64,000 bases of DNA from Caldovatus aquaticus (GTDB lineage: Bacteria > Pseudomonadota > Alphaproteobacteria > Acetobacterales > Acetobacteraceae): positions 16,148 through 80,147 of the forward strand of contig NZ_JAHZUY010000014.1 in the NCBI RefSeq assembly GCF_019458025.1, in the 5' to 3' direction. The position numbers and the translations under genes were made by a program. Position 1 is the first letter of the stretch. Each line of letters begins with the position of its first letter. This document shows positions 47,443-59,175 of the stretch, one piece after another. The notes under the pieces were generated by a model. That model was not told the DNA's origin. It did no database searches and was given only the letters and a program-made list of their open reading frames with translations.

Positions 47443-47903
47443 TTGTCGTTCCGGAAAACCGCCCCGCGACTCGGCCCTGTGGCGGGAAGCCTCGCGGGTG
47501 GAATGCTGCGGCGGCGGAAGTCCTCTGGCGGCGGGGGCGCGATCCCGGCCGGTGCCCGCCCCGCTCCGGGGGGCGAATCGGCGCCCCGCGGAGGGAGGGC
47601 GCCGGTGCCGGCGAAGGCCCGGGCGCCTGCGGTGGCGGCGCGCCGTCCCGCACCGCGGCGTCGGCAGAGGCGCCGTGCCGCCGCAGGCCCGCCGGGAAGC
47701 GGCCGGTGGTCCTCCGGGCCGGCGGGGGAGCCGTCGGCATTCCGGGCAGGGCGAGCGCCGGTCGCGCCGGTCGCCGCGAGGCGGCGCCGTCCGTCCGGCC
47801 GTCCCCCGGGGCCTTTCCCGCCGCGCTCCCGCCGGGCCCGCCCCGCCTTCAGGCGCGGGACGGCCGCCGGCGGGGGGCTGCCGGCGCCGCCGGGCGGCCC
47901 GCG
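47443..47903. other. Unassigned region between thiG and the terminator
   Basis: About 460 bases with no convincing gene on either strand. Open frames here are Arg/Pro/Gly-rich and lack family similarity or ribosome sites. A T-run terminator at its left end on the minus strand leaves room for a short RNA or a long thiG 3' UTR. Confidence 0.4.
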
Positions 47904-48701
47904 CTAGCGGATCAGCCCCTCGGTCAGCGGGCTCGACGGATCGGCGGCGTACTTCTTCGGCATCCGCCCGGCGAGGTAGGCCAGCCGCCCCGCCTCGACC
48001 GCCGCCTTCATCGCCCGCGCCATGCGCACCGGGTCCCTGGCGTGGGCGATGGCGCTGTTCATCAGCACCGCGTCGCAGCCGAGCTCCATCGCCACCGTGG
48101 CGTCGCTCGCGGTGCCGACGCCGGCGTCCACCAGCACCGGCACCTTCGCCTGCTCGACGATGGCGCGGATCATCACCGGGTTCTGGATGCCGAGGCCGGA
48201 ACCGATCGGCGCGCCGAGCGGCATGACGGCGCAGCAGCCCATCTCCTCCAGCCGCTTCGCCGCGATCGGGTCGTCGTTGCAGTAGACCATCACCTGGAAG
48301 CCGTCCTTGAGCAGCGCCTCGGCGGCCTCGAAGGTGGCGCGCATGTCCGGGTAGAGCAGCGGCGGCGGGCCGAGCACCTCGAGCTTCACCAGGTTCCACC
48401 CGCCGGCCTCGCGGGCGAGGCGGAGCGTGCGCACCGCCTCCTCGGCGGTGTGGCAGCCGGCGGTGTTGGGCAGGTAGGTGTAGCGCTTCGGGTCCACGTA
48501 GTCCTGCAGCATCGGCGCCTTGGGGTCGGAGAGGTTGACCCGCCGCACCGCGACGGTGACGATCTCCGCCCCGCTCGCCTCGATGGCGCGCGCGGTCTCC
48601 TCCAGGTCCTTGTAGCGGCCCGTGCCGACGATCAGGCGCGAGCGGAAGCGGCGGCCGGCGACCTCCCAGGTGTCGTCGGCGCCCGTGTGCAGGCCGTCCA
48701 T
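47904..48701 (-). CDS. thiG: Thiazole synthase
   Basis: 265 residues, TIM barrel. [16 protein letters not shown], the Schiff-base Lys region [41 protein letters not shown] and [33 protein letters not shown] are diagnostic. Makes the thiamin thiazole from deoxyxylulose phosphate and ThiS-thiocarboxylate. Starts eight bases after thiS. Confidence 0.96.
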   Translation of the reverse strand: MDGLHTGADDTWEVAGRRFRSRLIVGTGRYKDLEETARAIEASGAEIVTVAVRRVNLSDPKAPMLQDYVDPKRYTYLPNTAGCHTAEEAVRTLRLAREAGGWNLVKLEVLGPPPLLYPDMRATFEAAEALLKDGFQVMVYCNDDPIAAKRLEEMGCCAVMPLGAPIGSGLGIQNPVMIRAIVEQAKVPVLVDAGVGTASDATVAMELGCDAVLMNSAIAHARDPVRMARAMKAAVEAGRLAYLAGRMPKKYAADPSSPLTEGLIR

Positions 48702-48709
48702 GGCTCTCC

Positions 48710-48922
48710 TCAGCCTCCGCCGATGAAGTGCACGATCTCCAGCCGGTCGCCCGCGGCAAGCGCCGTCGTGGCATAGGTGGAGCGCGGCACGATCTCGAGG
48801 TTGCGCTCGACCGCCACCTTGCGCGGGTCGAGCCCGATGCGGGCGAGCAGGTCCGCCACCGTCGCCGGGGCCGGAATCTCGCGCCTCTCGCCGTTGACCG
48901 TGATCGCGATCGTTGCCGTCAT
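48710..48922 (-). CDS. thiS: Sulfur-carrier protein ThiS
   Basis: 70 residues, ubiquitin-like fold: [47 protein letters not shown]. The C-terminal Gly-Gly needed for thiocarboxylation is present, with one extra Gly. Upstream of thiG; no thiO, thiE or TPP-riboswitch motif is visible. Confidence 0.94.
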   Translation of the reverse strand: MTATIAITVNGERREIPAPATVADLLARIGLDPRKVAVERNLEIVPRSTYATTALAAGDRLEIVHFIGGG

Positions 48923-49107
48923 GGCCGGGAATGTGGCGAAGCCGGGCCGGGCCGACAACCCGCCGGCGCCCGCCCCGGCCGCGCGGCCGGCGCCCGCCCG
49001 CCTTGCGGCAGGGGGAACGGTGCGCCCGCGAATCGGTGCCGCGCTTGCGGCCGCGGACCGCCCCATGCTAGCGGCCCACGGCATCGCGAAGCGAATCGGG
49101 CGCGGCC

Positions 49108-49587
49108 GTGGCTCCACCCCTCATCGCCGTCCTGAACGGCCCCAACCTCAACCTCCTCGGCACGCGCGAGCCGGAGAAGTACGGCACCGCCACGCTCGAC
49201 GACGTCGAGGCGCTGTGCGCCGAGGCGGCGGAGGAGCTCGGGCTTGCCATCGATTTCCGCCAGACCAACAGCGAGGGGGAGCTGATCACCTGGGTGCAGG
49301 AATGCCGCGGCCGCGCCGAGGGCATCGTGATCAACCCGGCCGGCTACTCCCACACCTCGGTCGCGCTGATGGACGCGCTGCTCGCCGTCGGCCTGCCGGT
49401 GATCGAGGTGCACATCACCAACATCCACCGGCGGGAGGCGTTCCGGCATCACTCCTACGTCTCCCGGGCCGCGACGGGGGTGATCGCCGGGCTCGGCATC
49501 GGCGGCTACGCGCTCGCGCTGCGGGCGATGGCCGCGATCCTGGAGGCCGCCGCCGGGGACGATCCCACGCAGGACGAGGACGCATGA
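49108..49587 (+). CDS. aroQ: Type II 3-dehydroquinate dehydratase
   Basis: 159 residues. [21 protein letters not shown] holds the active-site Tyr loop; [33 protein letters not shown] and [22 protein letters not shown] supply the catalytic Asn, His and Arg. Shikimate pathway. GTG start; its stop overlaps accB by four bases, the usual aroQ-accB-accC order. Confidence 0.95.
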   Translation: MAPPLIAVLNGPNLNLLGTREPEKYGTATLDDVEALCAEAAEELGLAIDFRQTNSEGELITWVQECRGRAEGIVINPAGYSHTSVALMDALLAVGLPVIEVHITNIHRREAFRHHSYVSRAATGVIAGLGIGGYALALRAMAAILEAAAGDDPTQDEDA

Positions 49588-50054
49588 CCGACGGCATCCG
49601 GTTCGATCCCGCCCAGATCCGCGAGCTGGCGCGGATCCTGCGCGACACCGACCTCACCGAGATCGAGCTGGTGGAGAAGGACAGCCGCATCCGCGTGGTG
49701 CGCCAGGTGACGGTGGTGCCGGCCGCGGCCCCCGCCTCCGCGACCGTCGCGGTGCCGGCGCCGACCGCGCCGCAGGCGGCCGCCGCCGCGCCGTCGGAAC
49801 CGGCGGAGGCGACGCCGCCGGCCGGCACCGTGACCAGCCCGATGGTCGGCATCGCCTATCTGGCGCCCGAGCCCGGCGCGCCGCCCTTCGTGCAGGTCGG
49901 CAGCAAGGTGGCGCAGGGCCAGACCCTGCTGCTGATCGAGGCGATGAAGACCTTCAACCAGATCAAGGCGCCGAAGGCCGGCACCGTCACCCGCATCCTG
50001 GTCGAGAACGGCGCGCCGGTCGAGTACGGCGAGCCGCTCATGGTGATCGAGTAG
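49584..50054 (+). CDS. accB: Acetyl-CoA carboxylase biotin carboxyl carrier protein
   Basis: 156 residues. N-terminal helical region, an Ala/Pro/Thr linker (about 48-85), and a biotinyl domain with the attachment Lys in [17 protein letters not shown]. The ATG lies within the aroQ stop (ATGA). Confidence 0.95.
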   Translation: MTDGIRFDPAQIRELARILRDTDLTEIELVEKDSRIRVVRQVTVVPAAAPASATVAVPAPTAPQAAAAAPSEPAEATPPAGTVTSPMVGIAYLAPEPGAPPFVQVGSKVAQGQTLLLIEAMKTFNQIKAPKAGTVTRILVENGAPVEYGEPLMVIE

Positions 50055-50075
50055 CGGCCGGGGGCGGCGGCGACG

Positions 50076-51440
50076 ATGTTCGGCAAGGTCCTGATCGCCA
50101 ACCGCGGCGAGATCGCGCTGCGCATCCACCGCGCCTGCCAGGAGATGGGCATCCGCACCGTTGCGGTGCACTCCACGGCGGACGCGACGGCGATGCACGT
50201 GCGGCTCGCCGACGAGAGCGTGTGCATCGGTCCGCCCTCGCCGCGCGACTCCTACCTCAACGTCGCCGCCATCCTCTCCGCCGCCACCATCACCGGGGCG
50301 GACGCGATCCATCCGGGCTACGGCTTCCTTTCCGAGAACGCCCGCTTCGCCGAGATGGTGGAGGCGCACGGCTTCGCCTTCATCGGCCCCGCGCCCGAGC
50401 ACATCCGCATGATGGGCGACAAGATCGCCGCCAAGGAGGCGATGCGCCGGCTCGGCGTGCCGCTGGTGCCGGGCAGCGAGGGGGCGGTGCCGACCGTCGA
50501 GGAGGCGCGCGCCGTCGCCCGCGAGGTCGGCTATCCGGTGCTGATCAAGGCCGCCGCCGGCGGCGGCGGGCGCGGCATGAAGGTCGCGCGCGGCGAGACC
50601 GAGCTCGAGGAGGCGTTCCGCGTCGCCCGCGCCGAGGCGCGCGCCGCCTTCGGCGACGATTCCGTCTACATCGAGAAGTTCCTCGACCGCCCGCGCCACA
50701 TCGAGCTGCAGGTGCTGGCCGACACCCACGGCAACGTCGTCCACTTCGGCGAGCGCGACTGCTCGCTGCAGCGCCGCCACCAGAAGCTGGTCGAGGAGGC
50801 CGGCTCCCCGGCGCTGACCGCGGCCGCGCGCGACGCGCTCGGCGCGCAGGTGACGCGGGCGCTCGCCGAGCTCGGCTACCGCAACGCCGGCACGCTGGAG
50901 TTCCTGTGGCAGGACGGCCGGTTCGCCTTCATCGAGATGAACACCCGCCTGCAGGTCGAGCATCCGGTGACGGAGATGGTCTGCGGCGTGGACCTGGTGA
51001 AGGAGCAGATCCGCATCGCCGCCGGCGAGCGGCTCGGCTACCGCCAGTCCGACATCCGCTTCCAGGGCCACGCCATCGAGTGCCGCATCACCGCCGAGGA
51101 CCCGGACAGCTTCGCGCCCTCGCCGGGGCGGGTGACGATGTACCACGCCCCGGGCGGGCCGGGCGTGCGCGTGGACAGCGCGCTCTACTCCGGCTACGCG
51201 GTGCCGCCCTACTACGACAACCTGGTGGCCAAGCTGATCGTGCACGCGCCGACGCGCGCCGAGGCCATCGCGCGCCTGCGCCGCGCGCTCGCCGAGATGG
51301 TGGTGAGCGGCATCAGGACGACGCTGCCGCTGCACCAGCGCATCGTCGCCGACCCGGAGTTCCAGGCCGGCGACTACACGATCCACTGGCTCGAGCGGTT
51401 CGTCGCGCGCGGGCGCGAGGCGCGGGCCCGCGCCGCGTAG
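50076..51440 (+). CDS. accC: Acetyl-CoA carboxylase biotin carboxylase
   Basis: 454 residues. [21 protein letters not shown], the ATP-grasp Gly loop [35 protein letters not shown] and [17 protein letters not shown] are the biotin-carboxylase blocks. Carboxylates AccB-biotin in the first step of fatty-acid synthesis. Follows accB by 21 bases. Confidence 0.96.
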   Translation: MFGKVLIANRGEIALRIHRACQEMGIRTVAVHSTADATAMHVRLADESVCIGPPSPRDSYLNVAAILSAATITGADAIHPGYGFLSENARFAEMVEAHGFAFIGPAPEHIRMMGDKIAAKEAMRRLGVPLVPGSEGAVPTVEEARAVAREVGYPVLIKAAAGGGGRGMKVARGETELEEAFRVARAEARAAFGDDSVYIEKFLDRPRHIELQVLADTHGNVVHFGERDCSLQRRHQKLVEEAGSPALTAAARDALGAQVTRALAELGYRNAGTLEFLWQDGRFAFIEMNTRLQVEHPVTEMVCGVDLVKEQIRIAAGERLGYRQSDIRFQGHAIECRITAEDPDSFAPSPGRVTMYHAPGGPGVRVDSALYSGYAVPPYYDNLVAKLIVHAPTRAEAIARLRRALAEMVVSGIRTTLPLHQRIVADPEFQAGDYTIHWLERFVARGREARARAA

Positions 51441-51468
51441 AGGCCGGCCGGGCCCTCGGGGGGGGCGG

Positions 51469-53097
51469 TCAGGGGGCGGGGCGCACCGCGGTCGCGACCG
51501 TGCGCTCGTCCATCCGCGCGGCGTAGGTGAGGCCGCGCCGCGTCGCCCAGATGTTGACGAGCTGGTAGAGCGGGACGATGGCGACGTCCTCGCTCACCAT
51601 CCGCACCGCCTCGCGCAGCATCCGCTCGCGCCGCTCCTCGTCGAGGGTCGCGACCGCGCGCTCGGTCAGCGCATCCAGCGCCGGGTTGGAGTAGCGGGCG
51701 GAGTTCGCCGCGCCGCGCCGCCGCGCGCGGTCGTAGGTGCCGAAGACGTTGACCAGCATGTAGCTCGCCTCCCCGGTGACGCTGCCCCAGCCGGTGAGGC
51801 GCACGCCGAACTCCTGCCGCGCCGAACGGGCGGCAAAGGAGGCCCAGGGCAGCGCCTCGACCTGGGTGCGCACGCCGATGCGGGTCCACATCTGCGCGAT
51901 CGCCTGCGCGGTCTTGGCGTCGTTCGGGTAGCGATCGTTCGGGGTGTGCAGGGTGAGGCGGAAGCCGTCGGGGTAGCCGGCCTCGGCGAGCAGCCGCCGC
52001 GCCGCGTCCGGGTCGTAGGGCGGCACCCCGACCTCCGGGTCGTGGCCGAAGGAGCCGGGCGGCAGCCACTGGCCGGTCGGGTCCGCCGTGCCCTCCATCA
52101 CCCGCTCGGCGAGCGCCCGGCGGTCGATCGCCAGCGAGAGCGCGCGGCGCACCCGCACGTCCTTGTAGGGATTGGCCGCCAGCGGGCGGCCTTCGTTGTC
52201 CGCGACGAAGACCGGGTTCTCGGTGCGCGAATGGTCGAAGGCGAGGTGGATCATGCGCAGGCCCTGGATCTCGTGCAGGGCGACGCGCGGGTCGCGCCGC
52301 AGGCGCGCGAGGTCGGTCGAGGGCACCTGGTCGATCACGTCCACGTCGCCGGCGAGCAGCGCCGCGGTGCGGGCGCCGTCGTTGGCGATGAAGCGGTAGG
52401 AGACGCGCGCCCACGGCTCCGCGCCGCCCCACCAGGCGTCGTTGCGGGCCATCTCGGTGCGGTCGCCGGCGCGGTGGGCGACCAGCCGGTAGGGCCCGGT
52501 GCCGATGGCGGCGCGGCCCGCGTTGTAGTCCTCGGTGGTCGCCCCCTCGCCGGCGTGGCGCGAGACGATGGCGACCGAGGCGAGCTCGGTCGGCAGCAGC
52601 GGATGCGGCGCCGCGGTGTGCAGGCGGAGCAGCAGCGGCTCCACCACCTCGACCCGGGCGATGGCGCGCACCATGCCGCCGAAGCCGCCGGGGCTGTTCG
52701 GCACGTGCGGGGCGCGGGCGATGGTGAAGGCGACGTCGTCGGCGGTGAAGGGGCGCCCGTCGTGCCACGTCACGCCCGGGCGCAGGCGGAACTCCCACAC
52801 CGTCGGCTCGACCGCGCGCCAGCTCTCGGCGAGGCCGGGATAGGGGCGCGCCCGGGGGTCGCGCTCCACCAGGCGGTCGAAGAGGTGCATCGCGAGGGAG
52901 TTGTTGGGGCTCGCGTTGTAGAAATGCGGGTCGAGCGAGGTCACCGCCCCGCCGATGCCGATGGCGAGCGCCGCGCCGCCCGGCGCCGCCTGCTGCGCCG
53001 CCGCCGGCGCCCCGGCGAGCGCGGCGGCAAGGGCAAGGGCGGCGGCGCGGCGGCGCGGGCCGGGCAGGGGGGCGGGGGGACGGAGCGGAGGGTGCAT
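51469..53097 (-). CDS. Dipeptide-type ABC substrate-binding protein, divergent paralogue
   Basis: 542 residues, signal peptide ending near AAAQ. Family 5 binding fold: VTSLDPHFYNASPNNSLAMHLFDRL, EPTVWEFRLRPGVTWHDGRPFTADDVAFT, VRVRRALSLAIDR, LAEAGYPDGFRLTLHTPNDRYPND. The start is chosen by GGGAG: it abuts an ATG at 53103 but lies six bases from this one. Roughly half identical by eye to the protein encoded divergently at 53197, so the pair arose by duplication and probably shares one permease. Confidence 0.92.
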   Translation of the reverse strand: MHPPLRPPAPLPGPRRRAAALALAAALAGAPAAAQQAAPGGAALAIGIGGAVTSLDPHFYNASPNNSLAMHLFDRLVERDPRARPYPGLAESWRAVEPTVWEFRLRPGVTWHDGRPFTADDVAFTIARAPHVPNSPGGFGGMVRAIARVEVVEPLLLRLHTAAPHPLLPTELASVAIVSRHAGEGATTEDYNAGRAAIGTGPYRLVAHRAGDRTEMARNDAWWGGAEPWARVSYRFIANDGARTAALLAGDVDVIDQVPSTDLARLRRDPRVALHEIQGLRMIHLAFDHSRTENPVFVADNEGRPLAANPYKDVRVRRALSLAIDRRALAERVMEGTADPTGQWLPPGSFGHDPEVGVPPYDPDAARRLLAEAGYPDGFRLTLHTPNDRYPNDAKTAQAIAQMWTRIGVRTQVEALPWASFAARSARQEFGVRLTGWGSVTGEASYMLVNVFGTYDRARRRGAANSARYSNPALDALTERAVATLDEERRERMLREAVRMVSEDVAIVPLYQLVNIWATRRGLTYAARMDERTVATAVRPAP

Positions 53098-53196
53098 CGG
53101 CATCTCCCGGGCTGGCGCGCGCTCGCGCGAGCCTAGCGGGGGGCTGGTCGGGCTGCTACAAGGACGGTGTCTGGGAGCGACCCGAGGGCGAGAAGA

Positions 53197-54810
53197 ATGT
53201 CCGCAACCCTGAGGAGGAACGCGTCCGTCGCGGCCGGTGCCGCCGCGCTGGCGCTGGCAGTCCTGGGCGCCGCCGCGCCCGCCCGCGCGCAGACGCTGAC
53301 CATGGCGGTCGGCGCGCCGGTCACCTCGCTCGACCCCCACTACCACCAGCTCTCGCCCAACAACGCGGTCGCGGACATGATCTTCGACCGCCTGATCAAC
53401 ACCGACAACCTCTCGCGCATGGTCCCCGGCCTCGCCGTGGAGTGGCGCGCGGTCGAGCCGACGGTGTGGGAGTTCCGGCTCCGCCCGGGCGTCCGCTTCC
53501 ACAACGGCAACCCGTTCACCGCCGAGGACGTGGCCTTCACTCTCCAGCGGGTGCCCAACGTGCCCAACAGCCCCTCCTCCTTCGCCGCCTATGTGCGGCC
53601 GATCCGGGGGGTGGAGATCGTGGACCCGCTCACCATCCGGCTGCGCACCGCCGCCCCCGCGCCCCTGCTGCCGCAGGACCTCACCAACGTCCGCATCCTC
53701 GACCGCGAGACGCACGAGGGCGCGGCGACCGAGGACTACAACTCGGGCCGCGCCGCCGTCGGCACCGGGCCCTGGCGCGTCGTCCAGCACCGCAGCGGCG
53801 ACCGCATCGAGTTCGAGCGCAACGACGGCTACTGGGGCGAGAAGCCGGCCTTCCAGCGCGTGACCTACCGGATGATCACCAACGACGCGGCGCGCACCGC
53901 GGCGCTGCTCGCCGGCGACGTCGAGTTCATCGACCAGGTGCCGACCTCGGACCTCGCCAAGCTGCGCGCCGACCAGCGGGTGACGCTGTCGGAGATCACC
54001 GGCCTGAGGCTGATCTTCCTCGGCCTCGACCACCTGCGCGCGCCGAACGAGAACTCGCCCTTCGTCACCGACCACGAGGGGCGGCCGCTCGGCCGCAACC
54101 CGCTGCGCGACGTGCGGGTGCGCCGCGCGCTCTCGATGGCGATCGACCGCCAGGCGATCACGCAGCGGGTGATGGAGGGCGCGGCGACGCCGGCGGGCCA
54201 GTTCCTGCCCCAGGGGGTGTTCAGCCACGTGCCCGAGCTGACGCCGCCGCGCTTCGACCCCGAGGGCGCGCGCCGCCTGCTCGCCGAGGCCGGCTACCCG
54301 CAGGGCTTCCGCATCACCCTGCACAGCCCGAACGACCGCTACATCAACGACGCGCGCATCGCCCAGGCGGTCGGCCAGATGTGGACCCGCATCGGCGTGC
54401 GCACCGCGGTCGAGGCGCAGACCTGGACCACCTTCATCGCCCGCGCCGGGCGGCAGGAGTTCTCCGCCCACCTGATCGGCTGGGGCTCCAACCCCGAGGG
54501 GTCGCACCCGCTGCGCAACATCATCGCCACCTACAACCGCGAGCGCGGCTTCGGCGCCTCCAACCGCGGCCGCTACTCCAACCCGGAGGTGGACGCGCTG
54601 ATCGAGCAGGCGCTGGTCGAGATGGACGAGGAGAAGCGCGAGCGCATCCTGCAGGAGGCGCAGCGCAAGGCGTTCGAGGACGTGGCGATCATCCCGCTGC
54701 ACATCCAGACCAACATCTGGGCGATGCGCCGCCACCTCGCCCACACCCCGCGCAACGACGAGCTGACCCGGGCGCAGGACGTCCGGCCGGCCAACGCCGC
54801 CGCCCGCTAG
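53197..54810 (+). CDS. Dipeptide-type ABC substrate-binding protein
   Basis: 537 residues, signal peptide ending ARAQT. Blocks as in its divergent neighbour: VTSLDPHYHQLSPNNAVADMIFDRL, EPTVWEFRLRPGVRFHNGNPFTAEDVAFT, IDQVPTSDLAKL and VRVRRALSMAIDRQAI. Heads the operon with two permeases and two ATPases. Ligand may be a peptide, opine or nickel chelate; not decidable. Confidence 0.94.
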   Translation: MSATLRRNASVAAGAAALALAVLGAAAPARAQTLTMAVGAPVTSLDPHYHQLSPNNAVADMIFDRLINTDNLSRMVPGLAVEWRAVEPTVWEFRLRPGVRFHNGNPFTAEDVAFTLQRVPNVPNSPSSFAAYVRPIRGVEIVDPLTIRLRTAAPAPLLPQDLTNVRILDRETHEGAATEDYNSGRAAVGTGPWRVVQHRSGDRIEFERNDGYWGEKPAFQRVTYRMITNDAARTAALLAGDVEFIDQVPTSDLAKLRADQRVTLSEITGLRLIFLGLDHLRAPNENSPFVTDHEGRPLGRNPLRDVRVRRALSMAIDRQAITQRVMEGAATPAGQFLPQGVFSHVPELTPPRFDPEGARRLLAEAGYPQGFRITLHSPNDRYINDARIAQAVGQMWTRIGVRTAVEAQTWTTFIARAGRQEFSAHLIGWGSNPEGSHPLRNIIATYNRERGFGASNRGRYSNPEVDALIEQALVEMDEEKRERILQEAQRKAFEDVAIIPLHIQTNIWAMRRHLAHTPRNDELTRAQDVRPANAAAR

Positions 54811-54831
54811 CGCCCGGGAGGGGCGGGGCGC

Positions 54832-55809
54832 ATGAGCGTCTACCTGCTCCGGCGGCTGCTGCAGGCGGTCGCCGTCGTGTTCGCCATGTCGCTGATCGTC
54901 TTCGTCGGCGTCTATGCGATCGGCGATCCGGTCGAGATCCTGATCAGCCCCGACGCCGACCAGCTCGAGCGCGAGCGCGCCATCGCCGCGCTCGGCCTCG
55001 ACCTGCCGCTGTGGGAGCAGTACTTCGTCTTCCTCGCCCGGGCGATGCAGGGCGACCTCGGCCGCAGCTTCGTCTTCAACGAGCCGGCGCTCCGGCTGAT
55101 CCTGCAGCGCATGCCGGCGACGCTCGAGCTCGCCTTCGGCGCCACCATCATGGCGCTGATCATCGGCCTTCCCCTCGGCCTCTACGCCGGGCTGCGGCCG
55201 CACTCGCCGCTCAGCCGCGCGATCATGGCCGGCTCGATCCTCGGCTTCTCGCTGCCGACCTTCTGGGTCGGGCTGATGCTGATCATGGTGTTCGCCGTGC
55301 AGCTCGGCTGGCTGCCCTCCACCGGTCGCGGGCCGACGCGGGAGCTGCTCGGCCTGCAGTGGAGCTTCCTCACCTGGGAGGGGATGCGCCACATGCTGAT
55401 GCCGGCGATCAACCTCTCGCTGTTCAAGATCAGCCTGGTGATCCGCCTGACGCGGGCGGGCGTGCGCGAGACCATCCTGCAGGACTACGTGAAGTTCGCC
55501 CGCGCCAAGGGCCTCCGCCCCGCGCGCGTGGTCGGCGTGCACGTGTTCAAGAACATCCTGATCCCGGTGGTGACGGTGGTGGGGCTCGAGCTCGGCTCCA
55601 CCATCGCCTTCAGCGTGGTGACCGAGAGCGTCTTCGCCTGGCCGGGGATGGGCAAGCTGATCATCGATTCGATCAACGTGCTCGACCGGCCGGTGATCGT
55701 CGCCTACCTGATGATCATCGTGCTGATGTTCATCACCATCAACCTGGTCGTGGACCTCACCTACTCGGTGCTGGATCCGCGCGTGCGGCTGGAGGCCAAG
55801 GGGACATGA
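54832..55809 (+). CDS. dppB: Dipeptide-type ABC permease DppB
   Basis: 325 residues, six membrane segments. YLLRRLLQAVAVVFAMSLIVF, the first large periplasmic loop LGLDLPLWEQYFVFLARAMQGDLGRSF and the EAA loop YVKFARAKGLRPARVVGVHVFKNILIPVV. Overlaps dppC by four bases. Confidence 0.94.
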   Translation: MSVYLLRRLLQAVAVVFAMSLIVFVGVYAIGDPVEILISPDADQLERERAIAALGLDLPLWEQYFVFLARAMQGDLGRSFVFNEPALRLILQRMPATLELAFGATIMALIIGLPLGLYAGLRPHSPLSRAIMAGSILGFSLPTFWVGLMLIMVFAVQLGWLPSTGRGPTRELLGLQWSFLTWEGMRHMLMPAINLSLFKISLVIRLTRAGVRETILQDYVKFARAKGLRPARVVGVHVFKNILIPVVTVVGLELGSTIAFSVVTESVFAWPGMGKLIIDSINVLDRPVIVAYLMIIVLMFITINLVVDLTYSVLDPRVRLEAKGT

Positions 55810-56734
55810 GCGATCTCGCCCTCGGTCGCGGCGCCGTCCCCGCCGCCGCGGCGGCGCCGGAGCGGGTGGAGACCCCGTTCCGCCGCTTCGTCAGCGAGTT
55901 CGCCGAATCGCGCCTCGCGCTGCTCGGCCTCGCGGTGTTCGCGCTGGTCGCGCTGGCGGCGATCCTCGCCCCCTGGATCGCGCCGCAGAACCCCTACGAC
56001 CTCGCCCAGCTCGACATCTTGGACGGGCGGATGGAGCCCGGCACGGTGGGCGGCGCCGGCTTCACCTACTGGCTCGGCACCGACGACCAGGGCCGGGACA
56101 TGCTCTCCGGCATCATGTACGGGCTCCGCATCTCGCTCTCGGTCGGCGCGGGGTCGGCGCTGATCGCCTGCCTGGTGGGGGCCTCGCTCGGCCTGCTCGC
56201 GGCCTATGCGGGCGGGCGGACCGACAGCCTGATCATGCGCCTCGTGGACCTCCAGCTCTCCTTCCCCGCGATCCTCGCGGCGCTGATGATCCTCGCCTTC
56301 CTCGGCAAGGGCATCCTCAACGTCGTGATCGCGCTGGTGCTGGTGGAGTGGGCCTACTACGCGCGCACCGTGCGCGGCACCGCCCTGGTCGAGCGCCGGC
56401 GCGAGTACATCGAGGCGGCGCACTGCCTCGCGCTGCCCACGCACCGCATCCTGTTCCGCCACCTGCTGCCCAATTGCCTGCCGCCGCTGATCGTCGTCGG
56501 CACCATGCAGGTCGCGCGCGCGATCGCGCTCGAGGCGACGCTCTCCTTCCTCGGCCTCGGCGTCCCCATCACCGAGCCCTCGCTCGGCCTCCTCATCGCC
56601 AACGGCTACGAGTACATGCTCTCCGGCAAGTACTGGATCAGCTTCTATCCGGGGATCGCGCTGCTGATCACCATCGTCTCGATCAACCTCGTCGGCGACC
56701 AGCTGCGCGACGTGCTGAACCCGCGGCTCAGGAA

Positions 56735-56738
<4 letters not shown>
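55806..56738 (+). CDS. dppC: Dipeptide-type ABC permease DppC
   Basis: 310 residues. N-terminal cytosolic stretch with FVSEFAESRLALLGLAVF, then YWLGTDDQGRDMLSGIMYGLRISL and the EAA loop YIEAAHCLALPTHRILFRHLLPN. ATGA overlap with dppB and GTGA overlap with dppD. Confidence 0.94.
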
Positions 56739-58769
<2,031 letters not shown>

Positions 58770-58773
<4 letters not shown>

Positions 58774-58907
58774 CGCGTCCTCGCGCCGTGCCGCTGCTTC
58801 TCGCGCTCGCGCTGGCGGCCGCGGCCCTCGCTGCGTGCGAGCGCGGCGGCGGGCAGTCCGGCCCCTACATCGGCCTCGGCGGCGGGATGAGCCATGGCGT
58901 GCGGTAG
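58770..58907 (+). CDS. Tiny lipoprotein coupled to dppF
   Basis: 45 codons, too short for most gene callers. It starts with ATG inside the dppF stop (ATGA). Signal MTRPRAVPLLLALALA and lipobox LAAC are followed by a 22-residue mature tail with QSGPYIGLGGGMSHGVR. The coupling shared with every junction from dppB to dppF and the clean lipobox argue that it is real. Role unknown; it might tether or assist the transporter. Confidence 0.65.
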
Positions 58908-59175
58908 CGGCCGCCGAAAACCCGCCGCGCCTGTTGTTGCCTCTCGCTGGCCGTTCGCCGCGGCTGCGGATGCCAACCCCCTATCTGGCGCGACGGCCGC
59001 CGGCACGCGGGGGTCGCCGACAGTGTCCTGACTTAGGAATGGTGTCCGTCCGACGGGGCCGCTGGGGACTGGGTAGCCCCCCATTCGCGGAGTTGGCGAT
59101 CTGGGACCAGGCCGATTGACCTTCAGGTTGCGTTCGCCGATCCTGTACCTCGGCACGAACTAGCACGCGCAGGGA
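58908..59175. other. Lower-GC gap before the FkbM gene
   Basis: Some 270 bases without a gene. Around 59022-59051 GTGTCC occurs twice flanking TCCTGACTTAGGA, the sort of short ordered repeat left by mobile-element ends. No transposase fragment is recognisable. Confidence 0.35.

Noticed and set aside
47434..47907. 157-codon plus-strand open frame in the thiG-decarboxylase gap
   Set aside because: Composition is Arg/Gly/Pro-rich, there is no ribosome site, and it overlaps the terminator stem; typical of random open frames in very GC-rich DNA.
48923..49107. TPP riboswitch ahead of thiS-thiG
   Set aside because: The conserved CTGAGA and related thi-box sequences are absent on the minus strand of this gap.
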